Origin: Azorinus chamasolen
Taxonomy: Eukaryota > Mollusca > Bivalvia > Cardiida > Solecurtidae
Length of the DNA: 64,000 bases
NCBI GenBank assembly: GCA_963576725.1
Contig: OY755244.1
Location: 81,959,121 to 82,023,120, forward strand
Reading direction: 5' to 3'
Made by a program: the position numbers and the translations under genes. Below, one piece after another: positions 20,872 to 33,235 of the stretch (position 1 is its first letter; each line of letters starts with the position of its first letter). The notes below the pieces were generated by a model. The model was not told the origin of the DNA, did no database searches, and worked only from the letters and a program-made list of their open reading frames with translations.

Positions 20872-22119
20872 CTGGCACAAAGTGCCAGGTGAGGGGGCAG
20901 TGTCCGGCGTCCGTCGTCGTGCGTATGTGCGTCGTGCGTATGTGCGTCGTGCGTCGTCAACAATTTACTTAAACATCTTCTTCTCTGAAACCACAAAGCC
21001 TAGACCTTTGATATTTGGTATGTAGAATCATCTAATGGTCCTCTACAAAGATTGTTCAAATTATGTCCCCCGGACCAAAAATGGCCCCGCCCTGGGGCTT
21101 ATCAGTTTTTCTTAGGAAAATCTTTAAAAATCTTCTCCTCTGAAACCGTAAGGCCTAGACCTTTGATATTTAGTATGTAGCATCATCTAATGTTACTCTA
21201 CAAAGATTGTGCAAATTATGACCCCCGGACCAAAAATGGCCCCACCCCAGGGCTTATCAGTTTTTCATAGGAAAATCTTTAAAAATCTTCTTCTCTGAAA
21301 CTGTAAGGCCTAGACCTTTGGTATTTAGTATGTAGCATCATCTAATGGTCCTCTACAAAGATTGTTCAAATTATGACCCCCGGGCCAAAAATGGCCCCGC
21401 CCCAGGGCTTATCAGTTTCTCATAGGAAAATCTTTAAAAATCTTCTTCTCTGAAACCTTAGGGCCTACACATTTTATATTTGGTATGTAGCATTATCAAA
21501 TGGTCCTCTACAAAGATTGTTCAAATTATGTCCCCCGGACCAAAAATGGCCCCGACCGGGGCTTATCAGTTTTTCTTAGGAAAATCTTTAAAAATCTTCT
21601 TCTCTGAAACTGTAAGGCCTAGACATTTGATATTTAGTATGTAGCATCATCTAATGGTCCTCTACAAAGATTGTTCAAATTATGACCCCCGGGCCAAAAA
21701 TGGCTCCGCCCCGGGGCTTATCAGTTTCTCATAAGAAAATCTTTAAAAATCTTCTTCTCTGAAACTGTAAGGCCTAGACCTTTGATATTTAGTATGTAGC
21801 ATCATCTAATGGTCCTCTACAAAGATTGTTCAAATTATGACCCCCGGACCAAAAATGGCCCAGCCCCGGGGCTTATCAGCTTTTCATAGGAAAATCTTTA
21901 AAAATCTTCTTCTCTGAAACTGTAAGGCCTAGACCATTGATATTTGGTATGTAGCATTATCTAATGGTCCTCTACAAAGATTGTTTAAATTATGACCCCT
22001 GGACCAAATATGGCCCGCCCCAGAGCTTATCAGTTTTTCATAGGAAAGTCTTTAAAAATCTTCTTCTCTGAAACCGTAAGGCCAGGTGAGCGATTTAGGG
22101 CCATCATGGCCCTCTTGTT
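20872..22119 (+). mobile_element. B-family HINE-like element (copy B1)
   Basis: Starts TAGCTCACCTGGCAC with a hairpin (GGCACAAAGTGCC), then GTCCGTCGTCGTGCG microsatellite and about eight 145-bp units with CATCTTCTTCTCTGAAAC, TTGATATTTGGTATGTAGCA, TCCTCTACAAAGATTG and AAAAATGGCCCCGCCC. The 3' end has GCCAGGTGAGC (inverse of GCTCACCTGGC), an AGGGCC-ATCAT-GGCCCT hairpin and CTTGTT. The flanks CCCCTTTT and CATATTTTCTTG are contiguous in the undisturbed F repeat at 22831, so insertion left no duplication. Confidence 0.88.
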
Positions 22120-22265
22120 CATATTTTCTTGTCAGTCCGTCTCACGCTTTGTGTACAGGCCATATCTCCTACAAAGTTAGGCCAAATTCATTATAACTTC
22201 ACACATTGAAGAAGCATGATGAGGAGTAGTGTCATGCACAAGGGCCATAACTCTAGCATCTATTT

Positions 22266-22814
22266 TTATGCCCCCATTGACGATAGTCAGGGGGCATATT
22301 GTTTTTGCCCTGTCTGTTTGTCCTTTTGTCTGTTTGTTTGTCAGCAACTTTAACATTGGTCATAACTTTGAGCCAGTACAGATAGAGACTTGATATTTGG
22401 CATGCATATGTATCTCATAAAGCCGCACATTTTGAGTGATATGTCAAGGTCAAGGTCATTTTTCAAGGTCAGAGATCAAATATATGGGTCAAATCACTGA
22501 CTTTAACATTGGCCATAACTTTTGGACCAGTAGAGATAGAGACTTGATATTTGGCATGCTTGTGTATCTCATGAAGCTGCACATTTTGAGGGGTGACATG
22601 TCAAGGTCATCCTTCAGGGTCAAAGGTCAAATTGTCTGTTTCTTTGTAACTTTAACGCAACCTTAACATTGGTCTTAACTTTTGAGCCAGTACAGATAGA
22701 CTTGATATTTAGCATGCATATGTATCTCATAAAGCGGCACATGTCAAGGTCATCCTTCAAGGTCAGAGGTCAAATATATGAGGGGGGCATAGTGTTTCAC
22801 AAACAGATCTTGTT
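22266..22814 (+). mobile_element. G-family HINE-like element
   Basis: Starts TATGCCCCCATTGAC with a hairpin to GTCAGGGGGCATA, then GTCTGTTTGTC microsatellite and about three units with TTTAACATTGG, AACTTTGAGCCAGTACAGAT, ACTTGATATTTGGCATGC and GTCAAGGTCATCC. The 3' end GGGGGCATAG is the inverse of the start, followed by a TGTTT-CAC-AAACA hairpin and GATCTTGTT. Inserted in a T-run of the F core. Confidence 0.85.
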
Positions 22815-23083
22815 TTTTCAGTTATTCCCCTTTTCATATTTTCTTGTCCAGTTAATAACTCTTTATGTACTGGTTCAATTGATTTGAAACTTCTCATATG
22901 GAACAAGCATGATGAGGTGTAGTGTCATGCACAAGGGCAATAACTCTAGCATCAATATTTTTGGAGTTACTCCCCTTTTTGGTCAACCACACCATGGGTG
23001 GGTGGGGTGGGGAGAGTGGAGGGTTTTTTTTTCAGTCCGGTGGGGGACTCATGTCTTGCATAGCAATACAACATGCCCTTGTT

Positions 23084-23650
23084 AGGAATAATACGGTATA
23101 TTTCTTTTAAAAAATTAGTATAAAAATTTGTACAGTAATGAGAATCCATGTTACTTAGGGTCTCATCTGGATCCTGTTTGCAAAGATTATCCATTATTTG
23201 CCAATGGTGGTTAACCCTTTCCCAGTTGAATAATCATGTAAGAAATAATGCTATCAAGGCTTAAAGTAAAATTAAGTTTGTTTGCCCTTTACCGACCGAC
23301 CCAATTTTTTCCCACCAACTCAAAAGATTTTATTGCCAAATCTGTGAGAATATTTATTTTATTTTTGTCCTAGGCAAGCATGCAATATCAGCCCTTTTTC
23401 TGACCATTTTGGGAAAAGAGTACCTTGTGAAATTGGGAATTTTCACATCGTAAAATTGGGAAAAAAACTTATCGACAAATCCGTTACTTTGAGAAATATT
23501 TTCCAAACATCTGTATAATTTGTGCATATAAAATGACTAAAAATGTTATAAATGCATAATTAAACAACAAAAACAACAATTTTGCTAAATTTTTATTGAA
23601 GCAATAAGTTCTTGTGGCCCCTCCAAGTTAATCATCATGATACTCAGGGA
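23084..23650. other. Unassigned AT-rich DNA
   Basis: Contains TTAACCCTTTCCC at about 23212, the left end of a K-type TTAA MITE, preceded by CATCTGGATCCTGTTTGCAA, which resembles K palindrome arms. No matching right end or gene seen. Confidence 0.4.
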
Positions 23651-24258
23651 GCCAATAGTGCCCTTGTCCTTAAAAAATAATGCAAATACATGCAAATAGT
23701 TTGTCCGCTGTTTTCTGGGAAAACTATTTGAGAGATATTAATGACACTTCACACAAATGTTTAATGCATCAAGATCTGAAGCTGAGTCGATTCTGAGGTT
23801 CATTTGATATGTCTTTTCGGAGTTATGGCCCTTGTACTTAACAAATAATGCAAATACATGCAAATAGTTTGTCCGCTGTTTTCTGGGAAAACTAATTGAG
23901 AGATATTAATGAAACTTCACACAAATGTGTAATGCATCAAGATCTGAAGCTGAGTCGATTCTGAGGTTCATTTGATTTGTCGTTTCGGAGTTATGGCCCT
24001 TGTACTTAACAAATAATGCAAATACATGCAAATAGTTTGTCCGCTGTTTTCTGGGAAAACTATTTGACAGATATTAATGAAACTTCACACAAATGTTTAA
24101 TGCATCAAGATCTGAAGCTGAGTTGATTCTGAGGATCATTTGATCTTTCGTTTCAGAGTTATGGCCCTTGTCCTTAAAAAATAATGCAAATACATGCAAA
24201 TAGTTTGTCAGCTGTTTTCTGGGAAAACTATTTGAGAGATATTAATGAAACTTAACAC

Positions 24259-24456
24259 CAGGGCTTTTTCTCTCTTAATTGGGAAGGGGCCTTAGCCTGC
24301 TGATTTTGGGAAGAATTATTGCTAAAATTGCCGATTTGGGAAACAAAAAAGCTGGTGTAAGTTTGGATTTTTGGGAAAACTGCATGATTTTAAAGAAATT
24401 TTCAATTGGGAAGGGGCCTTTTAACGGCCTCTGTTATAGAAGGTGAAAAAACCCTG
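24259..24456. mobile_element. 198-bp hAT-like MITE in A2
   Basis: Ends CAGGGCTTTTTC and, inverted, CAGGGTTTTTTC. Internal sequence (AATTGGGAAGGGGCC) matches the copy at 33285-33482. The flanks AACAC and CACAC suggest a 5-bp duplication with one change. Confidence 0.75.
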
Positions 24457-25078
24457 CACACACATGTTTAATGCATCAAGATCTGAAGCTGAGTCAATTT
24501 TGAGGTTCATTTGATTTGTCGTTTCGGATTTATGGCCCATTTACTTAAAAAATAATGCAAATATATGCATATAGTTTGTACGCTGTTTTCTGGGAAAACT
24601 GTTTGACAGATATTAATGAAACTTCACACACATGATTAATGCATCAAGATCTGAAGCTGAGTTAATTCTGAGGTTCATTTGATTTGTTGTTTCGGAGATA
24701 TGCCCCTTGCAAATAATGCAAATCTATATGCAAATATGAGGATGGCCATAACCTTTTCATTTGAAATGATATTTACTTCAATTTTTTTGTGTGGTTAAAC
24801 CTTAATATGAATTTTCACATATATTTTGGGGTTTTGATATTTCATTTTATTCTAAAGTTATGGTCCTTTGTGTGTTCGTTGTCAGTCAACTTTTAGTTTG
24901 TCTGTTGTTTTCTGGGAAAACTATTAAAATGATATAAATGAAACTTAACACAAATGTTTTAACCAACAAAATCTGAAGCTGAGTTTTATTTTGAGGTTCA
25001 TTCAGTTTGTCTTTACAGAGTTATGGCTGTTGCACTTTACAAAAATCTGCAAATATGAGGATTAGCTGTAACTTTTTT

Positions 25079-25777
25079 TTAGCTCACCTGGCACAAAGTG
25101 CCAAGGTGAGCTATTGGGATGATCCTGTGTCCGTCGTCGTGCGACGTGCGTCATGCGGGCGTCAACAATTTACTTAAACATCTTCTTCTCTGGAACCACA
25201 AAGTGTAGAGCTTTGATATTTGGTATGTAGCATGATGTAATGATCCTCTACAAAGATTGTTCAAATTATGTCTCCTGGGCCAAAAATGGCCCCGCCCCGG
25301 GGCTTATCAGTTTTTCATAGGAAAATCTTTAAAAATCTTCTTCTCTGAAACTGTAAGGCATAGACCTTTGATATTTGGTATGTAGCATGATCCAATGGTC
25401 CTCTACTAAGATTGTTGAAATCATGACCCCTGGGCCGAAAATGGCCCTGCACCGGGGCTTATCAATTTTTCATAGGAAAATCTTTAAAAATCATCTTCTG
25501 AAACTGTAAGGCATAGACCTTTGATATTTGGTATGTAGCATGATCTAATGGTCCTCTACTAAGATTGTTCAAATTATGACCCTTGGGCCAAAAATGGCCC
25601 CGCCCCGAGGCTTATCAGTTTTTCATAGGAAAATCTTTAAAAATCCTCTTCTCTAAAATTATAAGGTATAGACCTTTGATATTTGGTATGTAGAATTATT
25701 TAATGATCCTCTACCAAGATTAATCAAATTATGATCCCCGGACCAAAAATGGCCCCACCCAAGGGCTTATCAGTTTT
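25079..25777 (+). mobile_element. B-family element (copy B2), 3' part lost
   Basis: Typical B start (AGCTCACCTGGCACAAAGTG) and about four core units, ending where C1 begins. The B-type 3' terminus is not found beyond C1 and C2, so it was deleted or replaced. Confidence 0.75.
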
Positions 25778-27780
25778 TAGCTCACCAGAGCACTTTTATG
25801 CTCAGGGTGAGCTTTTGTGATCACTTGATGTCCGTCGTCGTGCGTCGTCCGTCGTGCGTCGTGCGGTGTGCGTCGTCGGGCGTCAACAATTTGAACCTTT
25901 AAAAATCTTCACCTCTGAATATACAGGGTTCTCAGCTTTCATCTTTGGTACATAGCATCATCTTTAGGTCCTCTACAAAAGTTATATAAATTTTGCCCCT
26001 GGGGTCAAAATTGGCCCCGCCCCAGGGGTGCCTTGTTTTCTATTGAAATATATAGTGACAACTTTGAAAATCTTCTCCTCTGAATCTACAGGGTTCTCAG
26101 CTTTCATATTTGGCACATAGCATCATGTTCAGGTCCTCTACAAAAGTTATATAAATTATGGCCCTGGGGTCAAAATTGGCCCTGCCCCAGGGGTAGCCAG
26201 ATTTCATTAGAAACATATATAGTGACAACTTTGAAAATCTTCTCCTGAATCTACAGTGTTCTCAGCTTTCATATTTGGCACATAGCATCATGTTCAGGTC
26301 CTCTACAAAAGTTATATAAATTATGCCCCTGGGGTCAAAATTGGCCCCGCCCAGGGGTAGCCAGTTTTGAATAGAAACATATAGTGACAACACTTTGAAA
26401 ATCTTTTCTTCTGAATCTACAGGGTTCTTAGCTTTCATATTTGGCACATAGCATCATGTTCAGGTCCTCTACAAAAGTTATATAAATTATGGCCCTGGGG
26501 TCAAAATTGGCCCTGCCCCAGGGGTAGCCAGATTTCATTAGAAACATAATTATATAGTGACAACTTTGAAAATCTTCTCCTCTGAATCTACAGTGTTCTC
26601 AGCTTTCATATTTGGCACATAGCATCATGTTCAGGTCCTCTACAAAAGTTATATAAATTATGCCCCTGGGGTCAAAATTGGCCCCGCCCCAGGGGTAGCC
26701 AGTTTTGAATAGAAACATATAGTGACAACTTTGAAAATCTTTTCTTCTGAATCTACAGGGTTCTTAGCTTTCATATTTGGCACAGAGCATCATGTTCAGG
26801 TCCTCTACCAACTTTTTAAAAATTATGCCCCTGGGGTCAAAATTGGCCCTGCCCCAGGGGTGGTCAGTTTTCAATAGAAACATATAGTGAAACTTTGAAA
26901 ATCTTCTCTTAAACTGGAAGGTTCTCAGCTTCCATATTTGGCACATAGCATCATGTTCAGGTTCTCTACAAATTTTTTTTATAAATTATGCCCCTGGGAT
27001 CAAAATTGGCCCCACCCCAGGGGTAGCCAGTTTTCAATAGAAATATATATGGTAAAACTTTGAATATATTCTTCTCTGAAACTGAAAGGTTCTCAACTTT
27101 CATAATTGGCACATAGCATCATGTTCAGGTCCTCTACAAAAGTCATATATATTATGCCCCTGGGGTCAAAATTGACCCCGCCCCAGGGGTGACCAGTTTT
27201 CAATAGAAACATATAGTGAAAACTTTGAAAATCTTCTCCTCTAAATCTACAGGGTTCTTAGCTTTCATATTTGGCACATAGGATCATATTCAGGTCCTCT
27301 ACAAATGTTATATAAATTATGCCCCAGGGGTCAAAATTGGCCCCGCCCCAGGGGTAGCCATGTCTCAATAGAAACATATAGTGACAACTTTGAAAATCTT
27401 CTCCTCAGAAACTGGAAGGTTCTCAGCTTTCATATTTGACACATAACATCATGTTCAGGTCCTCTACAAGAGTTATATAAATTATGCCCCCGGGGTCAAA
27501 ATTGGCCCTGCCCCAGGGGTAGCCAGTTTGCAATAGAAACATATAGTGTCAAATTTGAAAATATTTTCCTCAGAAACTGGAAGGTTCTCAGCTTTCATAT
27601 TTGGCACATAGCATCATGTTCAGGTCCTCTACAAAAGTTGTATAAATTATGCCCCTTGGATCAAAATTGGCTCGCCCCAGGGGTGGCTAGTTTTCTCTAG
27701 AAACATATAGTGAAAACTTTGAACATCTTCTCCTCTGATTGCCTGGTGAGCGATGTCAGGGCCATTCTGGCCCTCTTGTT
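25778..27780 (+). mobile_element. C-family HINE-like element (copy C1), full length
   Basis: Starts TAGCTCACCAGAGCAC with a GAGCAC/GTGCTC-type hairpin, then GTCCGTCGTCGTGCG microsatellite and GTCAACAATTTGAACC. About eleven units of about 155 bp follow, with AATCTTCTCCTCTGAATCTAC, CTCAGCTTTCATATTTGGC, CATCATGTTCAGGTCCTCTAC and GGTCAAAATTGGCCCCGCCC (none shown in full). The 3' end has CTGGTGAGC (inverse of GCTCACCAG), an AGGGCC-ATTCT-GGCCCT hairpin and CTTGTT. Confidence 0.87.
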
Positions 27781-27783
27781 TTT

Positions 27784-29500
27784 ATTAGCTCACCAGAGCA
27801 CTTTTGTGCTCAGGGTGAGCTTTTGTGATCGCCTGATGTCCGTCGTCGTCCGTCGTGCGTCGTGCGTCGTCGGGCGTCAACAATTTCAACCTTTAAAAAT
27901 CTTCTCCTCTGAATCTACAGGGTTCTCAGCTTTCATCTTTGGTACATAGCATCATCTGTAGGTCCTTTACAAAAGTTATATAAATTATGCCCCTGGGGTC
28001 AAAATTGGCCCTGCCCCAGGGGTTTTCAGTTTTCAATAGAAACATATAGTGAAAACTTTGAAATTCTTCTCCTCTCAAACTAGAAGGTTCTCAGCTTTCA
28101 TTTTTGGCACATAGCTTCAACTTCAGGTCTTCTACAAAAGTTATATAAATTATGCCCCTAGGGTCAAAATTGGCCCCACCCCAGGGATTCGCAGTTTTTT
28201 TTAGCTGACTGCATAAACAGACCATGGGATCACTATATATGCATAGGAAAAACTTTGAAACTCTTCTTGTCAAAACTACATGTCCCAGAGCTTAGATATT
28301 TGTGGTATAGATTAACTTAGCATGCCTTAATGAGTTTTGAAAATATCATAGTTCTGAGGTTAAAATTGGCCCTGCCCTGTGTATATATTCTTTTTCACTT
28401 CTACAGCCTAAAGGTTCTACAGGTTAAAGTTTTCCTAATCCAGTGCTCTGATAAGACTCACTGGCCAGAGTGTATTGGTAATCACCCTTAGCCTGATCAG
28501 TAGAGTAGAAATTGTGTTTAGACAAATTACACACACTCATTTTAGATTGAGAAAACTTTGTGGACAATACTCAAAATGCAGAAAGCTCTTAAAGCTTTTT
28601 TCCATATCTATGCCCTACATTAAGCTGCCAGCTATCAATATATATCCCATAACTGTATCTGCTGTGAAGTTCAGCTTAATACAAATTCAAGTGTTCTATT
28701 GCATCTTGGAGAGCAGTGTCTATTTTTAGCTGGCTATTTTAAGCATACATCTCCCTTTCACACTTTTTGATTACAACTGGATTGCCTCCCTTCTGGATAA
28801 TGGCAGTTGCAAATTAGATCTGACCTGTAAATAGAACAATTAACCCTTTACTCCATAAATATGCATTTCTACACCTTTGCAAACAGAGTAGACCCAGATC
28901 AGATGGCTCATGTAGTAGCCATCTGATCAATCTGCTGTATTTGCTTATGATATAATATAGTGCAAATTGCATTAAATTATTTTTATTTTGTGTACAATAT
29001 ACATGCACTTATAATATGTTTACTTAAGCCTTTCCCTCATATAAATGACTTTTCAAGCATTTGCAAACAGAACAGACCAAATCAGACAGCTCCTATAGCA
29101 GCTGTCTGATCAGGGTCTGATCTGTTTGTCAATGGAATTTGAAATATATTTCTTTACTTTCTAAAATGGCTATACTGTCCCACTTTCCATATTTCATTAC
29201 AACTATTTTGTCCATGAATATTCACTAGGTATTGAAATTTTGAATAAACATAGAACAGGGGAAGGGTTAAAAGTACATCAATCTTAAGGTAAGATATGAA
29301 TAATAATATGAACTCATGAAGATGTAATGAAAATATCTGAAATTTTGAACATAAGTATAGATTAATTTATTCTTTCTGAATTAAAATTTGCAGCACCCCA
29401 GGGCCGGCTAGTTTACTATAGAAACATATAGTGAAATCTTTGAAAATCTTCTCTCCTGATTGTCTGGTGAGCGATGTCAGGGCCATTCTGGCCCTCTTGT
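27784..29500 (+). mobile_element. C-family element (copy C2) carrying K MITEs
   Basis: C-type start at 27786 and C-type 3' end at 29500. The core has only a few units. From about 28200 it carries a distinct block (AGCTGACTGCATAAACAG) that is shared with C7 near 39180. From 28740 to 29400 it carries a block with two K MITEs that is shared with 47040-47620. Confidence 0.8.
28840..29270. mobile_element. Two adjacent K-family TTAA MITEs
   Basis: The second copy is complete: TTAA at 29024 (TTAAGCCTTTCCCTCATA) to GGGAAGGGTTAA ending 29270. Its centre folds as GCAAACAGA, then CAGACAGCTCC-TATAG-CAGCTGTCTG. The first copy begins TTAACCCTTTACTCC at 28840 and has a GATCAGATGGCT/AGCCATCTGATC palindrome but no clear right end. 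The CCC ends and TTAA flanks again suggest piggyBac-type mobilisation. Confidence 0.7.
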
Positions 29501-29530
29501 GATATATTTACTTCATTTTTATTGTTTTGT

Positions 29531-29720
29531 TTAACCCTTTCCTTCATACAAACACCTTTTCATGTCTTTACCATTAACTAATAGAAATGCCTTTGCAGAA
29601 AGAGCACATCCAGATCAGATGGCTCCTGTAGGAGCCATCTGATCAGAGTCTACTCTGTTTACTTATGGAATAATAAAGAAAATGATTCCACTGTTTTCTG
29701 AAATGGTAAAAAATCCATTT
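29531..29720. mobile_element. K-family MITE, interrupted on the right
   Basis: Starts TTAACCCTTTCCTTCATAC. The central palindrome at 29613-29644 has 15-base arms (GATCAGATGGCTCCT and its inverse) around GT. The right end is cut by C3. Confidence 0.7.
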
Positions 29721-31938
29721 TTAGCTCACCAGAGCACAAAGTGCTCAGGGTGAGCTTTTGTGATCGCCCGTTGTCCGTCGTCCGTCGGCGTGCATCGTGC
29801 GTCGTTCGTCGTCCGTCGTCAACAATTTGAACCTTTAAAAATCTTCTCCTCTGAATCTACAGGGATCTCAACTTTCATCTTTGGCACATAGCATCATATT
29901 CAGGTCCTCTACAAAAGTTATATAAATTATGCCCCTGGGGTCAAAATTGACCCCGCCCCAGGGGTGCCTTGTTTTCAATAGAAGCATAGAGTAAAACTTT
30001 GAAAATCTTCTCCTGAAACTGGAAGGTTCTCAGCTTTCATATTTAGCACATAGCATCATGTTCAGGTCCTCTACAAAAGTTATATAAATTATGGCCCTTG
30101 GGTCAAAATTGGCCCGTCCCCAGGGGTGGGCAGTTTTCAATAGAAACAAATAGTGAAATCTTTGAAAATCTTCTTCCCTGAAACTGGAAGGCTCTCAGCT
30201 TTCATATTTGGCACAGAGCATCATGTTCAGGTCCTCTACAAAAGTTATATAAATTATGGCCCCTGGGTCAAAATTGGCCCCGCCCCAGGGGTGGGCAGTT
30301 TTCAATAGAAACAAATAGTGAAATCTTTGAAAATCTTCTCGTCTGAAACTGGAAGGTTCTCAGCTTTCATATTTGGCACATAGCATAATGTTCAGGTCCT
30401 CTACAAAAGTTATATAAATTATGGCCCGGGGTCAAAATTGGCCCGGCCCCAGGGGTGGGCAGTTTTCAATAGAAACAAATAGTGAAATCTTTGAAAATCT
30501 TCTTCTCTGAAACTGGAAGCCTCTCAGCTTTCATATTTGGCACATAGCATCATGTTCAGGTCCTCTACAAAAGTTATATAAATTATGGCCCCGGGGTCAA
30601 AATTTGCCCCGCCCCAGGGGTGGGCAGTTTTCAATAGAAACAAATAGTGAAATCTTTGAAAATCTTCTCGTCTGAAACTGGAAGGTTCTCAGCTTTAATA
30701 TTTGGCACATAGCATCATGTTTAGGTCCTCTACAAAAGTTATATAAATTATGGCCCTGGGGTCAAAATTGGCCCAGCCCCAGGGGTAGCCAGATTTCATT
30801 AGAAACATATAGTGAAAACTTTGAAAATCTTCTTCTCTGCATCTACAGGGTTCTCAGCTTTCCTATTTGGCACATAACATCATGTTCAGGTCCTCTACAA
30901 AAGTTATATAAATTATGCCCCTGGGGTCAAAATTGGCCCGCCCCAGGGGTAGCCAGTTTTGAATAGAAACATATAGTGACAACTTTGAAAATCTTTTCTT
31001 CTGAATCGACAGGGTTCTCAGCTTTCATATTTGGCACATAGCATCATGTTCAGGTCCTCTACAAAAAGTGTATAAATTATACCCCTGGGTTCAAAATTGG
31101 CCCCGCCCCAGGGGTGGTCAGTTTTCAATAGAAACATATAGTGAAACTTTGAAAATCTTTTCCTCTGAAACTGGAAGGTTCTCAGCTTTCATATTTGGCA
31201 CATAACATCATGATCAGGTTCTGTGCAAACGTTATATATATTATGCCCTTGGGGTTAAAATTGACCCCGTCCCAGGGGTGACCATTTTTGTATAGCTGAC
31301 TGCAGATTAGAACAATCAGATCCTTTACTGGTCACTGATAATTAGGTCAAGCAGTATACTGCAGACAGGTGCACTCACTGTGTATTAGCTTGGAGTGCTG
31401 TGGCTTACAATTATGTAGGGTAGAGTTAGTCATTTCTTAACCCTTTAGACCATGAATGAATATTCATGTAGGAGATAATGCCATCATGAATATTAATTAA
31501 CATAATTTCTATTGTGGATGAATAAGCAAAAACTGTGACCTGATAAATACTAGAATCAGAACTATATCATGTCAAAAGCAAACAGAGCAGACCCTGATCA
31601 GCCATCTGATCTTGGTATACTCTGTTTGCCAAGGGGTTGGAAGGCCTATTTATGGAGGAAAGGGTGTTAACAACACCATTATTCTCCCTATAGAAACATG
31701 TAGTGAAAACTTTGAAAATCTTCTCCTGAAACTGGAAGGTATTCAGCTTTCATATGTGGCACACAGCATCATGTTCAGGTCCTCTACCAAAGTTATAAAA
31801 ATTATGCCCCTGGGTTTAAAATTGACCCTGCCCAGGGCTGGCTAATTTTCTATAGAAAAAAAATGTAGTGAAAACTTTGAAAATCTTCTTCTCTGATTGT
31901 CTGGTGAGCGATATCAGGGCCTTTCAGGCCCTCTTGTT
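29721..31938 (+). mobile_element. C-family element (copy C3), full length
   Basis: C-type 5' hairpin and GTCCGTCGTCCGTCGG microsatellite, about eleven core units and the C-type 3' terminus (AGGGCC-TTTCA-GGCCCT hairpin, CTTGTT). Between about 31290 and 31690 the core is replaced by a block with AGCTGACTGCAG and a partial K MITE (TTAACCCTTTAG at about 31438, CAGACCCTGATCAG at about 31585). Confidence 0.82.
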
Positions 31939-31955
31939 TTAAAAATAGTATCACC

Positions 31956-32459
31956 TTAAAGGGGATGTCCCTACATTTCATAAACACTTCAAATATACAA
32001 AACTCATTTGTTTATATGCTGAAAAGTAGTATATCACAAAAAGCCTCATCCAATTACCGTTTATAATGACAAAACATCCATGTGTTTGATATCGCTGATC
32101 CCGGTTTTACTGCCCGGTGTTTCAGTTTTATTCGGGTTGAGTTTTAGTTTCGTAACTGTTCGCCCTATTCGCGATTCTCCGACCACTTCCGAGAATTCTA
32201 TTACGTAAACAATGGAGAGATCGGGTGATCATCGGCAAAACGCGGAAGAACGCGGAAGAATTTACGGAAAAGGTCGATAATATTGTGTTGTAGAACAAAA
32301 ATTATCAGTTATTAATGAAATCAGTTTATTTATATCACATGGGCATTTTTCGATATAAGTTCAAATTGGGAACCTTCATAATAATGATAGAGCATAACAA
32401 ATACCAAGTTTTATGATATTATTGAAAATATGCGATCATTGTAGGGACCTCCTCTTTAA
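31956..32459. mobile_element. 496-bp TTAA-flanked TIR element
   Basis: Element 31960-32455, with TTAA on both sides (31956-31959 and 32456-32459). Ends AGGGGATGTCCCTACA and, inverted, AGAGGAGGTCCCTACA. Removing it restores the A-family tail (CACCTTAATATGG), as seen in A3 and A4. No coding frame. A piggyBac-like or other TTAA-targeting family is likely. Confidence 0.82.
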
Positions 32460-32572
32460 TATGGAAATTAAGATCTGAAGCACAGATTTGAAAATGTCAA
32501 CACTTATAAGGCATGTTGAATCAGAGAAAGTTTGCAAGTGGGCGTATTATGTACCGTATGCGGTACTCTTGT

Positions 32573-33235
32573 TTTTCATGGGTACTAAAATGTTCAGAAA
32601 AGTCTCCCGAATCAGAATCGCGAATGTACTGAAGTTTAAATTATTTTAGGCTATGTGTATTTTAACCGTTTCCATGGCAACCCCCTGTTTTCGTAATGAT
32701 GACCCATACCTTCAAATTCGCCCATATCACAGCCAGTTTTTGTCCTAAACCTATAAAACTGGTATCAAATGAAAGATAAGACATTGGGCTTTTATCTCCA
32801 TTTTTTTTTTTTTAAATTACCTTATTTGCATACTCATGAATATTAATGAGAACATAAAAAAATGTAGAAAAAGTATAGAAATAACGTAAACCTTTAATTT
32901 ATTTATCCTACAGATATCAGAAAGCAACTTCATATGCAGTTTAACATGATGACATAAGCCCCAGAAAACAATATATCCAATTTGAGAACCAAAGCATTAA
33001 TTCTAAGTACCATTTTCACTGTCTCCATGGCAACATCCCAGTTTTCGTAATGATGGCCTGTACCTGCAAAATTGTCCATACCACAGTCCATACCACAGCC
33101 AGTTTATGTCCTAAACCTATAGCACTGGTACCAAATTGGAGATAAGACATTGTGCTTTTATTTCCAGCTTGTTGTTTCAAATTACCTTATTTGCATACTC
33201 ATGAATTTTAATGAGAACATTAGAAATAGTAAACT
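32573..33235. repeat. About 380-bp tandem repeat of unknown family
   Basis: Two diverged units share CATGGCAAC, CAGTTTTCGTAATGATG, ACAGCCAGTTT, GTCCTAAACCTATA and TTACCTTATTTGCATACTC. A further piece continues at 34321-34400 (TCCTACAAATATCAGAAC) after the C4 insertion. No terminal hairpin like those of families A-H was found. Confidence 0.65.

Larger units (their letters stand above)
20485..23083 (+). mobile_element. F-family HINE-like element carrying nested B and G elements
   Basis: Begins directly after E, with a partial 5' hairpin (CGGTTGGGGGACTA) and GTCTGTCTGTCCG microsatellite. Core phrases are GGCCATATCTCCTAC, TTCACACATTGAAGAAGCATG, GGGCCATAACTCTAGCATC and GGAGTTATTCCCC. At the 3' end CCGGTGGGGGACT is the inverse of the full family start AGTCCCCCACCGG seen at 60928, followed by a CATGT/ACATG hairpin and CCCTTGTT. 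It is interrupted at 20872 by B1 and at 22266 by G. Confidence 0.75.
23651..32572 (+). mobile_element. A-family element (copy A2), 5'-truncated, split by a stack of insertions
   Basis: Tandem A-type units run from 23651 to about 25078. After a 6.9-kb block of other elements, the A-specific tail resumes at 31939 (AAAAATAGTATCACC). It is cut again by a TTAA element (31960-32455), then ends with GTGGGCGTAT, a GTACCGTATGCGGTAC hairpin and TCTTGTT at 32572. The 5' hairpin and microsatellite are missing. Confidence 0.8.
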
